DNA from: Nocardioides sp. AX2bis
GTDB taxonomy: Bacteria > Actinomycetota > Actinomycetes > Propionibacteriales > Nocardioidaceae
Length of the DNA stretch: 64,000 nt
Assembly: GCF_902506435.1 (NCBI RefSeq)
Contig: NZ_LR733215.1
Span: 1,865,527-1,929,526 of the forward strand
Direction of reading: 5' to 3'
Shown piece after piece: positions 10,447 to 18,632 of the stretch. The notes under the pieces are model-generated. The model saw only the letters and a program-made list of their open reading frames with translations, did no database searches and was not told the DNA's origin. Numbering within the stretch: the stretch's first letter is position 1; each line of letters opens with the position of its first letter. The position numbers were made by a program, and so were the translations under genes.

Positions 10447-10854
10447 TCACTCGGTGATCGTCGGCGGCTGCTCGAGGAACGGGCGGAGCTCCAGCCACTC
10501 GTGCAGCGGCTCGCCGCCGGCCCCGGGGGCCGACGACAGCTCGGCGGCCACCTCGAGCGCCCGCTCGTGGCTGTCGACGTCGATCGCCATCCAGCCGGCG
10601 ACGAGGTCCTTGGTCTCCGCGAACGGGCCGTCGGTGACCGCCGGACGCCCGGGCCCGTCGTAGCGGACCCAGGTGCCCTCCGGCGCGAGCGCCTGGGCGT
10701 CGACCAGCTCGCCGGCGGCCTCGAGCCGCCCGGCCAGGTCGTTCATGAACCCGATGTGTGCCGTGACCTCGTCGGGGGTCCAGCGGTCCATCGGGACGTC
10801 GTTGCCGGCGGCGGGGGCGCCGCGGTAGTGCTTGAGCAGCAGGTACTTGGCCAT
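10447..10854 (-). CDS. YCII/DGPF-domain protein
   Basis: A 135-residue cytosolic protein of the YCII-related (DGPF) family. It shows the small ferredoxin-like alpha/beta fold: MAKYLLLKHYRGAP, then WTPDEVTAHIGFMNDLAGRL, then a DGPFAETKDLVAGWMAIDVDS segment carrying the DGPF motif itself, and EWLELRPFL at the end. The ATG at 10854 is preferred to an upstream in-frame ATG because GAGGAGG lies at the right distance before it. It is the first gene of a two-gene unit with the ECF42-type sigma factor, a conserved pairing whose role (partner or target) is not known. Confidence 0.87.
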   Translation of the reverse strand: MAKYLLLKHYRGAPAAGNDVPMDRWTPDEVTAHIGFMNDLAGRLEAAGELVDAQALAPEGTWVRYDGPGRPAVTDGPFAETKDLVAGWMAIDVDSHERALEVAAELSSAPGAGGEPLHEWLELRPFLEQPPTITE

Positions 10855-11157
10855 CGTGGTCCTCCTCGGGTGTGCGACCCATCGTGGTCGCACTCACCCC
10901 GGGGACGGAACCGTCGGGTCGGTCTCGACATCGGCCCGGCTCGTCCTCGTGGGGATCCCGGCGGCGAGGCGGCGGGGTCATCCCCGCCACCACACCGAGC
11001 CGGTCATTGGCGTGGCGCCCACCCTTGACCTGCCTCCGACTGTGCCGCGTCGGGGGAGGGGTCCGCCCAGTGCCGAAAGTCCTCTCGGGCTGGGCGTCGT
11101 CGCGAAGGTGACGTCCGGTCCCGGGTTTGAGACGATGCTCGCGAGCCCTCCCGGCTC
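10855..11157. other. intergenic stretch upstream of the riboswitch
   Basis: Divergent intergenic region between the YCII gene and the guanidine-III aptamer. It should contain both promoters, but no box could be placed confidently and no convincing small gene was seen on either strand. Confidence 0.5.
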
Positions 11158-11199
11158 CCGGACGAGCGGCGCCGTACCCGGAACGCGACAAGACGGCGA
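11158..11199 (+). promoter_or_regulatory. guanidine-III riboswitch
   Basis: The stretch starting CCGGACGAG, continuing through GGCGCCGTACCCGG, and ending with GACAAGACGGCG follows the short guanidine-III (mini-ykkC-III) aptamer consensus closely, including the conserved ACAAGACGGCG pseudoknot strand that pairs with the upstream GGCGCCGT arm. It ends a few bases before the GGGAGAGG ribosome-binding site (11203-11210) of the guanidinium exporter gene, so guanidinium binding probably controls translation. The downstream gene is exactly the class this riboswitch is known to control. Confidence 0.88.
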
Positions 11200-11216
11200 C
11201 CTGGGAGAGGTGTGTC

Positions 11217-11534
11217 ATGGCATGGATCGTGCTCGTGGTGTCGGGGCTGCTGGAGGCCGTGTGGGCCACCGCGCTGGACCGCTCGGACGGCTTCAGCCGG
11301 ATCGGCCCGACGGTCGTGTTCGGGGTCGCGCTCGTGCTCAGCATGGGCGGCCTGGGGTGGTCGCTGCGGGAGCTGCCGGTCGGCACGGCGTACGCGGTGT
11401 GGGTCGGGATCGGTGCGGTGACCACCGTGAGCTTCGCGATGGTGACCGGCGCCGAGTCGGTGTCGGTGCTCAAGGCGGTGCTGCTGGTCGGTCTGGTCGG
11501 CTGCATCGCCGGGCTGAAGATCGTCGAGGGCTGA
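11217..11534 (+). CDS. sugE: SMR-family guanidinium exporter (Gdx/SugE type)
   Basis: A 105-residue four-helix small multidrug resistance protein in the Gdx/SugE subfamily, which exports guanidinium in exchange for protons as an antiparallel homodimer. The essential membrane glutamate is Glu13 in GLLEAVWATALDRSDGFSR. LPVGTAYAVWVGIGAV and the final GLVGCIAGLKIVEG match the subfamily closely. The ATG at 11217 is chosen because GGGAGAGG precedes it and the guanidine-III aptamer ends just before that; the longer in-frame ORF would start inside upstream DNA. Riboswitch and exporter together form a guanidinium detoxification unit. Confidence 0.94.
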   Translation: MAWIVLVVSGLLEAVWATALDRSDGFSRIGPTVVFGVALVLSMGGLGWSLRELPVGTAYAVWVGIGAVTTVSFAMVTGAESVSVLKAVLLVGLVGCIAGLKIVEG

Positions 11535-11597
11535 TCCGCCGGGCCGCTGCCTGCCGGACGGGGTTGCGGTGAGGCGGCAGGACGGCACAGTGGGGGC

Positions 11598-11966
11598 ATG
11601 CGTCGCCCAGCTGCCGTCCTGCTGTCCTCCACGACGTGCGTCCTGGTCCTGGGGCTCGCGGTGCCCCTCGCCGGGGCTGCGGGGGCTGCGGGTGCCACCG
11701 GGGCCGCGGCCGGGCGGCAGGACTGCGTGACCCGGGCGGAGTTCCGCGCCGTCGAGCAGGGGACGACGAAGCGGGCGGTGCACGCGACCTTCGGGACCGC
11801 GGGCGTCTTCGGTGACGGGGGCGCCGGCGGGTTCAGCCGGCTCTACGACCAGTGCCGGGCCTCGACGCCCGGCGGGGAGCAGTGCGACGTGGTCGTCGAG
11901 TACGCGGCCGGCCCCGAGCAGCGGCCGCGTGTCGGCGCCAAGAGGTTCGACGGCGTCTGCGGCTGA
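11598..11966 (+). CDS. small secreted protein, unknown function
   Basis: A 122-residue protein with a clear Sec signal peptide: MRRPAAVLL, a hydrophobic core to about residue 28, then small residues around 28-38. The mature part has VTRAEFRAVEQGTTKRAVHATFGTAG, a pattern seen in small exported proteins with SmpA/BLIP-like repeats (E-F/Y-x-x-V-x-x-G-x-x-x-x-x-V), and three cysteines that could form disulfides outside the cell. The family link is inference from pattern. It follows the exporter gene by 63 bases on the same strand but is unlikely to share its function. Confidence 0.65.
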   Translation: MRRPAAVLLSSTTCVLVLGLAVPLAGAAGAAGATGAAAGRQDCVTRAEFRAVEQGTTKRAVHATFGTAGVFGDGGAGGFSRLYDQCRASTPGGEQCDVVVEYAAGPEQRPRVGAKRFDGVCG

Positions 11967-12010
11967 CCCTGCGCGTGACCCTGCGGCTGACCCTGGCGCC
12001 CGGACGTGGC

Positions 12011-12169
12011 TCAGAGGTGCTGGAGGACCGCGGCCGCCACGGCGCCGAGCGCCACGATCAGGAGCACGGCCACGGCCTGCTGCGCGTCGGACGCCCCGCG
12101 CTCCCGGGCGCTGCCGGGGCCGGTGGTGGGGCGCGCGGGGCGGGCGGTGCGGCGCTGTGGTCGGGTCAC
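12011..12169 (-). CDS. small single-pass membrane protein (52 aa)
   Basis: A frame of 52 codons starting GTG at 12169 with CGGAGGACC just before it, a good ribosome-binding site. The N-terminal half is Arg/Pro/Thr-rich (VTRPQRRTARPARP) and the C-terminal half is one predicted membrane helix (QAVAVLLIVALGAVAAAVL). Codons are strongly G/C-ending, as in neighbouring genes. Function unknown. It is convergent with the secreted protein gene at 11598. Confidence 0.45.
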   Translation of the reverse strand: MTRPQRRTARPARPTTGPGSARERGASDAQQAVAVLLIVALGAVAAAVLQHL

Positions 12170-12704
12170 GCGGTCCTCCGAGACGGGTAGGGGCCCGGCT
12201 GCGGGCCTCGGACTGTCAGACGCGGTGAGGCGGACATCGGTTGCCTGGGTGCCCAGGAGTCGTCAGGTGGCACGAACAGGCGTACGTTCGAGGAACTGAT
12301 GCGGGTCGGCCCGAGGGGCTGACAGCACGCGCAGAGTTCTATGGCCCGCGATCTGGTCACTTGCCCGGACCAGATCGCGGTTCGTCGATCACCCCGAATC
12401 AGGTGGACGACCACCCGGGCGTGGCGAGTCACTCGACGACCAGGACCGTAGCCGTTGCGAGGCCCCCGGGTGGATCACCCCTAGGGGCCCGAGGTCGTGG
12501 TGGGTCCGTGCGGCCACTGGTCCTAGGACGACCGGCCAGGTCGTTCGGTCCTGGTAGCCGGGACCGCGGGCGCGGCATGCTCTGAGGGCAGGACCGGACG
12601 GACCAGGAGCTGGTGTCCCTCCGAAGGACGGCCGGCGCGGAGCGTGACCCCATGCACCGCTCCGCCCGGTCGTCATCCGGATCCGTCCGACCGCGGGACG
12701 CCGC
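12170..12704. other. gene-poor stretch with a perfect dyad
   Basis: No convincing coding frame on either strand. It holds a perfect 13-bp inverted repeat (listed separately at 12346), a smaller CCTGGGTGCCCAGG palindrome near 12244, and the 10-bp palindrome GTCCTAGGAC near 12523. Regulatory or RNA function is possible but not shown. Confidence 0.5.
12346..12380. repeat. perfect 13-bp inverted repeat, 9-base loop
   Basis: CCGCGATCTGGTC (12346-12358) pairs exactly with 12368-12380. It stands alone in a gene-poor region, over 170 bases from the nearest coding sequence, so it may be a terminator, an operator or part of a small RNA. Confidence 0.6.
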
Positions 12705-12971
12705 TCAGTGCGCGGCGCGACCTGCCGTTGGGTGGTGCGGCGGCGCCTGCGGTAGGGGCCCGAGCGGGCGGATCGCCGTGGCGGGCAGCCAGCTCTGCCG
12801 CACGTACGGCCCGTCGCCCCGCGCCCCGACGCCTGCCTGGGCGGAGATCACCCAGCCCTCCCACCCCTGCGGCGTGGAGCGCCACGACAGCAGCAGTCCC
12901 GGCACCCGGTCGTCGGCCCAGACCCCCGTCAGCGACACCCAGACGTGCTGGGCGCGGGGGAGGACGGGCAT
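12705..12971 (-). CDS. hypothetical protein, 88 aa, behind SOS-type box
   Basis: An 88-residue cytosolic protein without recognised domain. It is rich in Trp and Gly in the middle (VWVSLTGVWADDRVPGLLLS, then WRSTPQGWEGWVISAQ) and reads like a small beta-rich fold. The start is supported by a minus-strand TAACGT -10 (12978-12983) ending 6 bases before the ATG, which would make a leaderless message. A near-consensus LexA box overlaps that -10 (12982-12997), so induction by DNA damage is inferred. The pattern feels familiar from other Nocardioides-like genomes, but I cannot assign a family. Confidence 0.65.
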   Translation of the reverse strand: MPVLPRAQHVWVSLTGVWADDRVPGLLLSWRSTPQGWEGWVISAQAGVGARGDGPYVRQSWLPATAIRPLGPLPQAPPHHPTAGRAAH

Positions 12972-12981
12972 GGGCCCACGT

Positions 12982-12997
12982 TAGAACATGTGTTCGA
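12982..12997. promoter_or_regulatory. LexA/SOS-type box
   Basis: TAGAACATGTGTTCGA matches the actinobacterial LexA consensus TCGAAC-N4-GTTCGA at all but one position. It overlaps the presumed -10 of the minus-strand gene starting at 12971 and would block polymerase when LexA is bound. Confidence 0.6.
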
Positions 12998-13015
12998 CCG
13001 GTTCCATCCCCGGCG

Positions 13016-13210
13016 TCAGTGCGCGTGCGCGGGGTGGCGGCAGTCGCAGGACGAGGGCGATCCGTGGGCGTCGTACGCGTCGAGGTCCTCGGAGCACCCG
13101 GGCGCCAGGCGCAGCAGGCGGTCGACACGACGTCCCAGCCGGGTGCGCGGCGGCGTCGCATGCCTGCAGTCCGGGCAGCGCAGTGTTGTCCACTGGGGAG
13201 TCTCCGTCAC
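13016..13210 (-). CDS. small Cys-rich protein, possible zinc ribbon
   Basis: A 64-residue frame with GTG start at 13210 (an alternative GTG lies 12 bases upstream). It contains RCPDCRH near the N-terminus and later a Cys in APGCSEDL and SSCDCRHPAHAH at the end, so a Cys/His metal site is plausible. The middle is Arg-rich (RTRLGRRVDRLLRLA). It lies upstream of the SOS-box gene on the same strand but the box sits between them, so they are probably separate units. Function unknown. Confidence 0.5.
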   Translation of the reverse strand: MTETPQWTTLRCPDCRHATPPRTRLGRRVDRLLRLAPGCSEDLDAYDAHGSPSSCDCRHPAHAH

Positions 13211-13412
13211 GAGACTCACCCTAGGTCCGGACCTCCTCCCCGGGGTCGATCCGCACGCTCCGGGCCTGTTCTGGACGACCCGGTGTGAGGTAACCCACAG
13301 GTCTGGACCGCACAGGTGCACAAGGCCGTGCCCAGGGGGGTTCGGCCCGCGAGACGCCCCGACACGCACTGGATCCGGGCCGCCGGCGCGTTTGGTCCTC
13401 GCGCTCCCGTCT

Positions 13413-13628
13413 CCTACGTTCACCCGCGGCCCCTCATCAGGGAGGCCGCACCCCGACGTCGCCGAGACCCGCCGCGTCGGAGTGCCAGCAATGAAACGAC
13501 GGCGGGTGCGGAGGAACCATCGTGGCGCCGCGACGCGGTGCCACCGGGGTGAAGCCGCCACCGGGTCCACCAGGGCCCACCGGCGGCCGGGCACCTCCAG
13601 GCCCGAACCCGACAGCTAACTTCGTAGG
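13413..13628 (+). promoter_or_regulatory. c-di-AMP riboswitch (ydaO/yuaA)
   Basis: The 3' part carries the highly conserved ydaO block CGAACCCGACAGCTAACTTC (13602-13621), and inside are GGAGGAACCA and GGGGTGAAGCC, all at the expected order. CCTACG (13413-13418) pairs with CGTAGG (13623-13628) to close P1. The NlpC/P60 gene begins 15 bases later after GGAGGAACAC. In Streptomyces the same riboswitch class controls cell-wall hydrolase genes such as rpfA, which matches the gene here. High c-di-AMP would be expected to reduce expression. Confidence 0.88.
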
Positions 13629-13643
13629 CGTCCGGAGGAACAC

Positions 13644-14324
13644 ATGTCTTTCGCACGCAAGAACGCCCAGCGCCCCGGCAAGCACCGCGCCGAGGTCGAG
13701 CACCACCACGGCCGCCGCGCGGCGGCCACCGTCGCCCTGGCCGCCGGCCTGGCCGCCGGTCCCGCGCTGACCAGCCCGGCCAGCGCCGCCGACTACACCG
13801 TCCAGTCCGGCGACACCCTGTCCTCGATCGCCCAGAGCATGGGCACGTCGTGGCAGGACCTGTACGCCGCCAACCGCGACGTCGTCTCCAGCCCGACCAC
13901 GATCTACCCGGGCCAGACACTGCAGACCGGCGGCGGCTCCTCGAGCTCGTCGCAGGCGGCCCCCGCGGCGCCCAGCAGCGCCGCGTCCGGCGTCGTCGAG
14001 GCGGCCAGCCAGTACGCCGGCGTGCCGTACGTCTACGGGGGCTCCACCCCGTCCGGCTTCGACTGCTCGGGCTTCACCAGCTACGTCTTCGCGCAGGCCG
14101 GCAAGACCATCCCGCGCACCTCGGCCGCCCAGGCCGCCGCGGCCACCCCGGTCTCGGCGGACAACCTCCAGCCGGGCGACCTGATCTTCTACTCGCCGGG
14201 CGGCTCGGTGTCGCACGTCGCGATCTACGCCGGCGACGGCATGGTCTGGGAGGCGCCGGGCACCGGCGGCTCCGTGCAGTACGCCCCGATCTGGGACGTC
14301 GAGCGCTCGTACGGCCGCTTCTGA
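13644..14324 (+). CDS. secreted LysM-NlpC/P60 peptidoglycan hydrolase
   Basis: A 226-residue exported D,L-endopeptidase that should cut peptide stems in peptidoglycan. Parts in order: a basic N-terminus and signal sequence to about residue 49 (ending SPASAAD), one LysM domain (about 50-93, YTVQSGDTLSSIAQ), a Ser/Ala linker, then NlpC/P60 (about 115-226) with catalytic Cys141 in FDCSGF, His191 in VSHVAIY, and a third polar residue further on. The domain is complete. Start ATG is fixed by GGAGGAACAC and the riboswitch upstream. A hairpin repeat follows. The role is wall remodelling tied to c-di-AMP level. Confidence 0.94.
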   Translation: MSFARKNAQRPGKHRAEVEHHHGRRAAATVALAAGLAAGPALTSPASAADYTVQSGDTLSSIAQSMGTSWQDLYAANRDVVSSPTTIYPGQTLQTGGGSSSSSQAAPAAPSSAASGVVEAASQYAGVPYVYGGSTPSGFDCSGFTSYVFAQAGKTIPRTSAAQAAAATPVSADNLQPGDLIFYSPGGSVSHVAIYAGDGMVWEAPGTGGSVQYAPIWDVERSYGRF

Positions 14325-14348
14325 GCCGACCGCTCGAGCACTGAGTGA

Positions 14349-14394
14349 GTCGTGTGCCTGAGCACGGTCGAGAGGCCGTGCTCAGGCACACGAC
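14349..14394. repeat. hairpin repeat, copy 1 (possible terminator)
   Basis: A perfect 19-bp inverted repeat (14349-14367 with 14376-14394, 8-base loop) of sequence GTCGTGTGCCTGAGCACGG. Two relatives follow at 16435 and 18633, each directly after a gene. It may act as a terminator here. Confidence 0.8.
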
Positions 14395-14477
14395 CCGTTC
14401 CCAGTAGCGCCGACCCGACGTACGTTGGGCCCGTCCGGCCCGCCACGGGTCGGCGCTCTCGGGAAAGGCACGACACG

Positions 14478-16406
14478 ATGAAGCGAGCCCTCGTCCGCAC
14501 CTCGGTGGTCGCGGCGGCACTCGGCGCCTCCGCGCTGACGTCTCCGACCTCCGCCGCACCACCCGCTACGGCAGTAGCCGCAACGCCCGCAGCAGCAGCG
14601 CCGGCCGCCGGCCCCCTCGCCGACGGCGTCACCCACGACGAGAACCCCGGCGTACCCGTCGGGGCGTCGTGGACCGAGCACTACTTCGCCGCGCCGCAGG
14701 CCGGCTCGCCCACGAAGGTCACGCTGCACGCCGACGTGCTGCGCCCGGAGGGACTCGCTCCTACCGAGGAGACACCGGTGGTCCTGTCGGTGGGGCCCTA
14801 CTTCAACCACGCCGGGCAGACCGGTCGGGAGACCGACGAGGTCCAGCCGAGCTCGCGCTTCGACGACCTGATCGACGGTGCCCGGCTGATGGAGCGCGGC
14901 TACACCGTCGTGCTGGTCGACAACCGCGGCTTCGGCGCGAGCACCGGCTGCCTGGACTGGATGGGCGCCGGCGAGCAGGCCGACGTACGCAAGGCCGTGC
15001 GCTGGTCGGCCTCGCGACCCTGGTCGACCGGCAAGGTCGGCATGTACGGCAAGTCGTACGACGCGGTCACCGGTCTCTGGGGCGCCGACCTCGACCCGCG
15101 GGGGCTCGAGGCCGTGGTGGCCCAGGAGCCGCTGTGGAACATGTACCCGTACCTCTACTCCAACGACGTCCCGCGCGGGAACCAGACCGGGACCCCGCTG
15201 GCGTACAACTCGATCGCCTCGCTCGGCGGCACCAGCGGGGACACCGACCGCTACAACGAGGCCGCGGCCTACGAACAGCAGCACCCGGAGTGCCTGGCGC
15301 GCAACCTGCGCGACAACGTGGCGAACACGAGCCAGCAGGACCCGTACTGGACGCTGCGCAACCAGGCCGTGAAGGCCGAGGGCGCGCGCACCCCGCTGTT
15401 CGTCACCCAGGGCTTCACCGAGAGCAACACCAAGCCCGAGCAGATGGAGCAGTACCTGCGCAACCACGTCGGGCCCACCCGCGGCTGGCTCGGGCCGTGG
15501 GAGCACGTGCGCGGCAACGAGGTCGATCCCGAGACCGGGGATCTCTCGCAGGGCCGGTCCGGCTTCTTCGCCGAGGTCGGACGCTTCTACGACCGCCACC
15601 TGAAGGGCATCGAGCCGTCCTCCGGCAACGACCCGGCGTTCGTGGTCCAGGACAACTTCGGGGACTGGCGCGCGCAGCGCACCTGGCCGATGGCCGACAC
15701 GACCCGTGCCGTCGCGCTCGGCTCCGGGCGGTACGTCGACGCCGGCCCGGTCGACGAGGCGGCCGTACGCCGCGGCGACGCCGCCGGCACCGGCCTCAGC
15801 GCGGCCCAGGCGCGGCGCGTGGCCGAGCAGCAGGTCCCGCCCACGACCGTGGAGCGGCGCGACGGGGACGTGGACCAGCAGGTCCGCAGCTCGCTGGGCA
15901 CCGCCGCCGAGCGTGCGGACGCCGAGCTGTCCGCGGCCGGGCTGCTCCCCACGTCGTACCAGACCTGGTCGCGACCGGTCCGTCAGGAGACCCGGGTGAC
16001 CGGGACCCCGCGGGTCACGCTCAAGACGCGCGGCGAGGGCCAGGTCTACGTCTCGATGTGGGACGTCGACCCCGAGTCTCAGACCGCGACGCTGATCAAC
16101 GAGAACGTCGCCGAGCTGCGCACCACCGGCCGCACCTTCGACCTGAAGGGGATGGACTGGACGCTGGCGAAGGGCCACTCGATGGCCATCGGCATCGGGA
16201 CGATCACCGGCGGCAGCTGGCGCGCCCTGCCCAGCGGGCGGGTCGTGACCGTCAAGGACGCGGCCGTGCGCCTGTCCACGCAGTCGACGGCCGACGACCG
16301 CCCCACCCAGGGCGCGGAGTCGCCGTGGCTGTCGCGCTACATCGAGGACAACACGATCGGCAGCGGCGAGGTGCCGACGGGGACGTTCCGGGTGCCGACG
16401 CCCTGA
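14478..16406 (+). CDS. secreted CocE/NonD (S15) family peptidase or esterase
   Basis: A 642-residue exported alpha/beta hydrolase of the X-Pro dipeptidyl-peptidase/CocE family. A signal peptide covers roughly residues 1-27 (VVAAALGASALTSPTSA). The hydrolase domain shows VDNRGFGASTGCLDW and the nucleophile elbow GKSYDAVTG with Ser193; the C-terminal part is the jelly-roll typical of the family (ending near TGTFRVP). Substrate (X-Pro peptide, acyl ester or other) cannot be read from sequence. The ATG at 14478 is preferred over an upstream in-frame ATG because GGGAAAGG precedes it and the signal peptide starts there. It is flanked by copies of the hairpin repeat. Confidence 0.88.
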   Translation: MKRALVRTSVVAAALGASALTSPTSAAPPATAVAATPAAAAPAAGPLADGVTHDENPGVPVGASWTEHYFAAPQAGSPTKVTLHADVLRPEGLAPTEETPVVLSVGPYFNHAGQTGRETDEVQPSSRFDDLIDGARLMERGYTVVLVDNRGFGASTGCLDWMGAGEQADVRKAVRWSASRPWSTGKVGMYGKSYDAVTGLWGADLDPRGLEAVVAQEPLWNMYPYLYSNDVPRGNQTGTPLAYNSIASLGGTSGDTDRYNEAAAYEQQHPECLARNLRDNVANTSQQDPYWTLRNQAVKAEGARTPLFVTQGFTESNTKPEQMEQYLRNHVGPTRGWLGPWEHVRGNEVDPETGDLSQGRSGFFAEVGRFYDRHLKGIEPSSGNDPAFVVQDNFGDWRAQRTWPMADTTRAVALGSGRYVDAGPVDEAAVRRGDAAGTGLSAAQARRVAEQQVPPTTVERRDGDVDQQVRSSLGTAAERADAELSAAGLLPTSYQTWSRPVRQETRVTGTPRVTLKTRGEGQVYVSMWDVDPESQTATLINENVAELRTTGRTFDLKGMDWTLAKGHSMAIGIGTITGGSWRALPSGRVVTVKDAAVRLSTQSTADDRPTQGAESPWLSRYIEDNTIGSGEVPTGTFRVPTP

Positions 16407-16434
16407 GGTAGCCCGGAGGTAGTCGCGAGGCGTG

Positions 16435-16482
16435 AGTCGTGTGCCTGAGCCCTGTCTGTAGGCCGTGCTCGGGCACACGACT
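16435..16482. repeat. hairpin repeat, copy 2
   Basis: Arms 16435-16450 and 16467-16482 pair over 16 bp with one G-U, the same sequence family as 14349 and 18633, but with an enlarged 16-base loop. It lies just after the CocE gene. The flanking GCGAGGCGTG is shared with copy 3. Confidence 0.75.
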
Positions 16483-16619
16483 GCGTGCGCCGGGTCCGCC
16501 CACGCCCGCCTGAACGCGTCGGTCGCCGTAGCGCCACGGACACCGCGTGGAAACACCGCCGGGAGAGGTTTCAGGCAGACGACACGGTGTCGTCCCTCGT
16601 GAACGACGGAGCTCCTTCC

Positions 16620-18614
16620 TTGCCTCACCAGCCTCTCCCTCTCGGGTCCGCTACTCCCTCCACCCCCGGTACGCCCGCGCGTGCTGGGGCCCGCTCCACA
16701 CGCTGGCGGGCCCGCCTCGCCGTCGGCGGGGTCGCCCTGTCGGTGGCCGCGACCGCCTTCGCGATCCCGGCCCCGACCCTCGCCGCGGCGCCCGCCGCCG
16801 CGACGCCGTCGGGCCCCGCCCCCACGCCGGCCGGCCTCGACCTCGCCGACGCCTCGATCGCCGACCTGCAGGCCGCCCTGGCCGCGGGGGAGACGACCTC
16901 GGTGGAGCTGGTCGAGGCCTACCTCGACCGGATCGCGCGCCTCGACGAGGACGGGCCGTCGCTCAACACGGTGCGCCACCTGTCCGCCGATGCGCTCGCA
17001 GACGCCGAGGCCTCGGACGCCGCGCGTGCCGCCGGTGAGGACCTCGGCCCGATGGCCGGCATCCCGATCCTGATCAAGGACAACATCGACCACGCCGGCG
17101 ACCCGACGACCGCGGGCTCCGTGGCGCTGGCCAACTCCTACCCGTCGGGCAACGCCACGGTCGTGGACGCGCTGGAGGAGTCCGGCGCGATCATCCTCGG
17201 CAAGACGAACCTGACCGAGTTCGCCAACTTCATGACCAGCGGCATGCCGTCGGGGTACAGCTCGCTCGGGGGACAGGTGCTCAACCCGTACGACCTGTCG
17301 CAGACGCCCAGCGGCTCCAGCGCCGGCTCCGGCGCGGCCGCCGCCGCGTCGCTGGCCGCGGCCACGGTCGGGACGGAGACCTCCGGGTCGATCCTGAGCC
17401 CGGCCAACGCCAACTCCCTGGTCGGCATCAAGCCGACCGTGGGCCTCATCAGCCGGACCGGCATCGTGCCGATCTCCGCGACCCAGGACACCGCCGGTCC
17501 GATGACCCGCTCGGTGGGCGACGCGGCCGCGATGCTCTCGGCGATGACGACCGGCGCGGACCCGGAGGACCCGGCCACGCAGGACGGCCAGGCCGACGCC
17601 TTCGACGACGTCGACTACACCGAGTCCCTGTCGACCGACGCGCTCGCCGGCACCCGCCTCGGCTACGTCGCCTCGAGCAACGAGACCTACCTCGCGGCGC
17701 TGCAGGTGCTGCGCGACCAGGGCGCCGAGCTGGTCGAGGTCGCCTCGCCGACCAACACGACTGCGCCGAGCATCCTGACGTACGAGTTCGAGCGGGACCT
17801 GAACGCCTACCTGGCCCGGTTGCCCGAGACCGCCCCGGTCTCGACGCTGGAGGAGGTCATCGCGTTCAACGAGGCCAACGCCCGGGTGGCGCTGAAGTTC
17901 GGCCAGACGCTGCTCACCGCGTCCGCCGAGGTCGACCTCGAGGACCCGGAGCAGGCCGCGGCCTACGAGGCGGCGCGCACGCAGGGGCTCACCGAGACCC
18001 GGGCCGGCATCGACTCGACGCTCACCGCGAACAACATCGAGGCGATCGTCAGCAACGCCGGCACCACCGGCATCGGCGCTCGCGCGGGCTACCCGTCGCT
18101 CACGCTGCCGGCCGGCTACGCCGCCGCCAACCGGCGTCCCGTGCCGATCACCTTCCTCGGCACGGCCTACACCGAGGAGACCCTGATCGCCCTGGCCTCG
18201 GACTACGAGGAGGCCGCGGCGGTCCGCCGCAGCCCGCAGGAGATCAACCCGACGGCGTTCGACTGCACCTGGGTCAGCCCGGAGACCGCGCCCGATGAGG
18301 ACTGCCTCGCCGAGCCGGCCGCCGACCCGGTGGCCTCGACCACGCTCGCCGCGGCGGTCCGCCCGGTCGTGAAGAAGGGCACCGCGGCCCGCATCCGCGT
18401 CGCGGTGGCCGCCGGCGACGTCGTGCCCGAGGGTCGGGTCACCGCTGCGCTGGACGGCAGGCGGGTCGACCGGTCCACCCTGGACGGCGGTCGTGCGGTG
18501 CTCACGCTGCCGCGCCGCCTGGCTGTGGGCAGGTACGTCGTCACCGTCGCCTATGCGGGATCCGACGAGGTCGCCCCCTCGCAGGACCGGGTACGCGTCC
18601 GCGTGCGCCGCTGA
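16620..18614 (+). CDS. secreted amidase (amidase signature family) with Ig-like tail
   Basis: A roughly 664-residue exported amidase. After a signal peptide (RWRARLAVGGVALSVAATAF, then Ala/Pro-rich) the amidase-signature domain carries the Ser-cisSer-Lys triad: Lys153 in IPILIKDN, Ser233 in SGSSAGSG and Ser257 in GTETSGSI (numbered from the chosen start). The last 90 residues (STTLAAAVRPVVKKGTAARI to the end) form an Ig-like beta-sandwich, probably for wall or substrate contact. The start is uncertain: TTG at 16620 has GGAG 8 bases before it; a GTG at 16599 and an ATG at 16485 are in frame. Substrate unknown. Confidence 0.87.
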   Translation: MPHQPLPLGSATPSTPGTPARAGARSTRWRARLAVGGVALSVAATAFAIPAPTLAAAPAAATPSGPAPTPAGLDLADASIADLQAALAAGETTSVELVEAYLDRIARLDEDGPSLNTVRHLSADALADAEASDAARAAGEDLGPMAGIPILIKDNIDHAGDPTTAGSVALANSYPSGNATVVDALEESGAIILGKTNLTEFANFMTSGMPSGYSSLGGQVLNPYDLSQTPSGSSAGSGAAAAASLAAATVGTETSGSILSPANANSLVGIKPTVGLISRTGIVPISATQDTAGPMTRSVGDAAAMLSAMTTGADPEDPATQDGQADAFDDVDYTESLSTDALAGTRLGYVASSNETYLAALQVLRDQGAELVEVASPTNTTAPSILTYEFERDLNAYLARLPETAPVSTLEEVIAFNEANARVALKFGQTLLTASAEVDLEDPEQAAAYEAARTQGLTETRAGIDSTLTANNIEAIVSNAGTTGIGARAGYPSLTLPAGYAAANRRPVPITFLGTAYTEETLIALASDYEEAAAVRRSPQEINPTAFDCTWVSPETAPDEDCLAEPAADPVASTTLAAAVRPVVKKGTAARIRVAVAAGDVVPEGRVTAALDGRRVDRSTLDGGRAVLTLPRRLAVGRYVVTVAYAGSDEVAPSQDRVRVRVRR

Positions 18615-18632
18615 CCGGAGCCGCGAGGCGTG

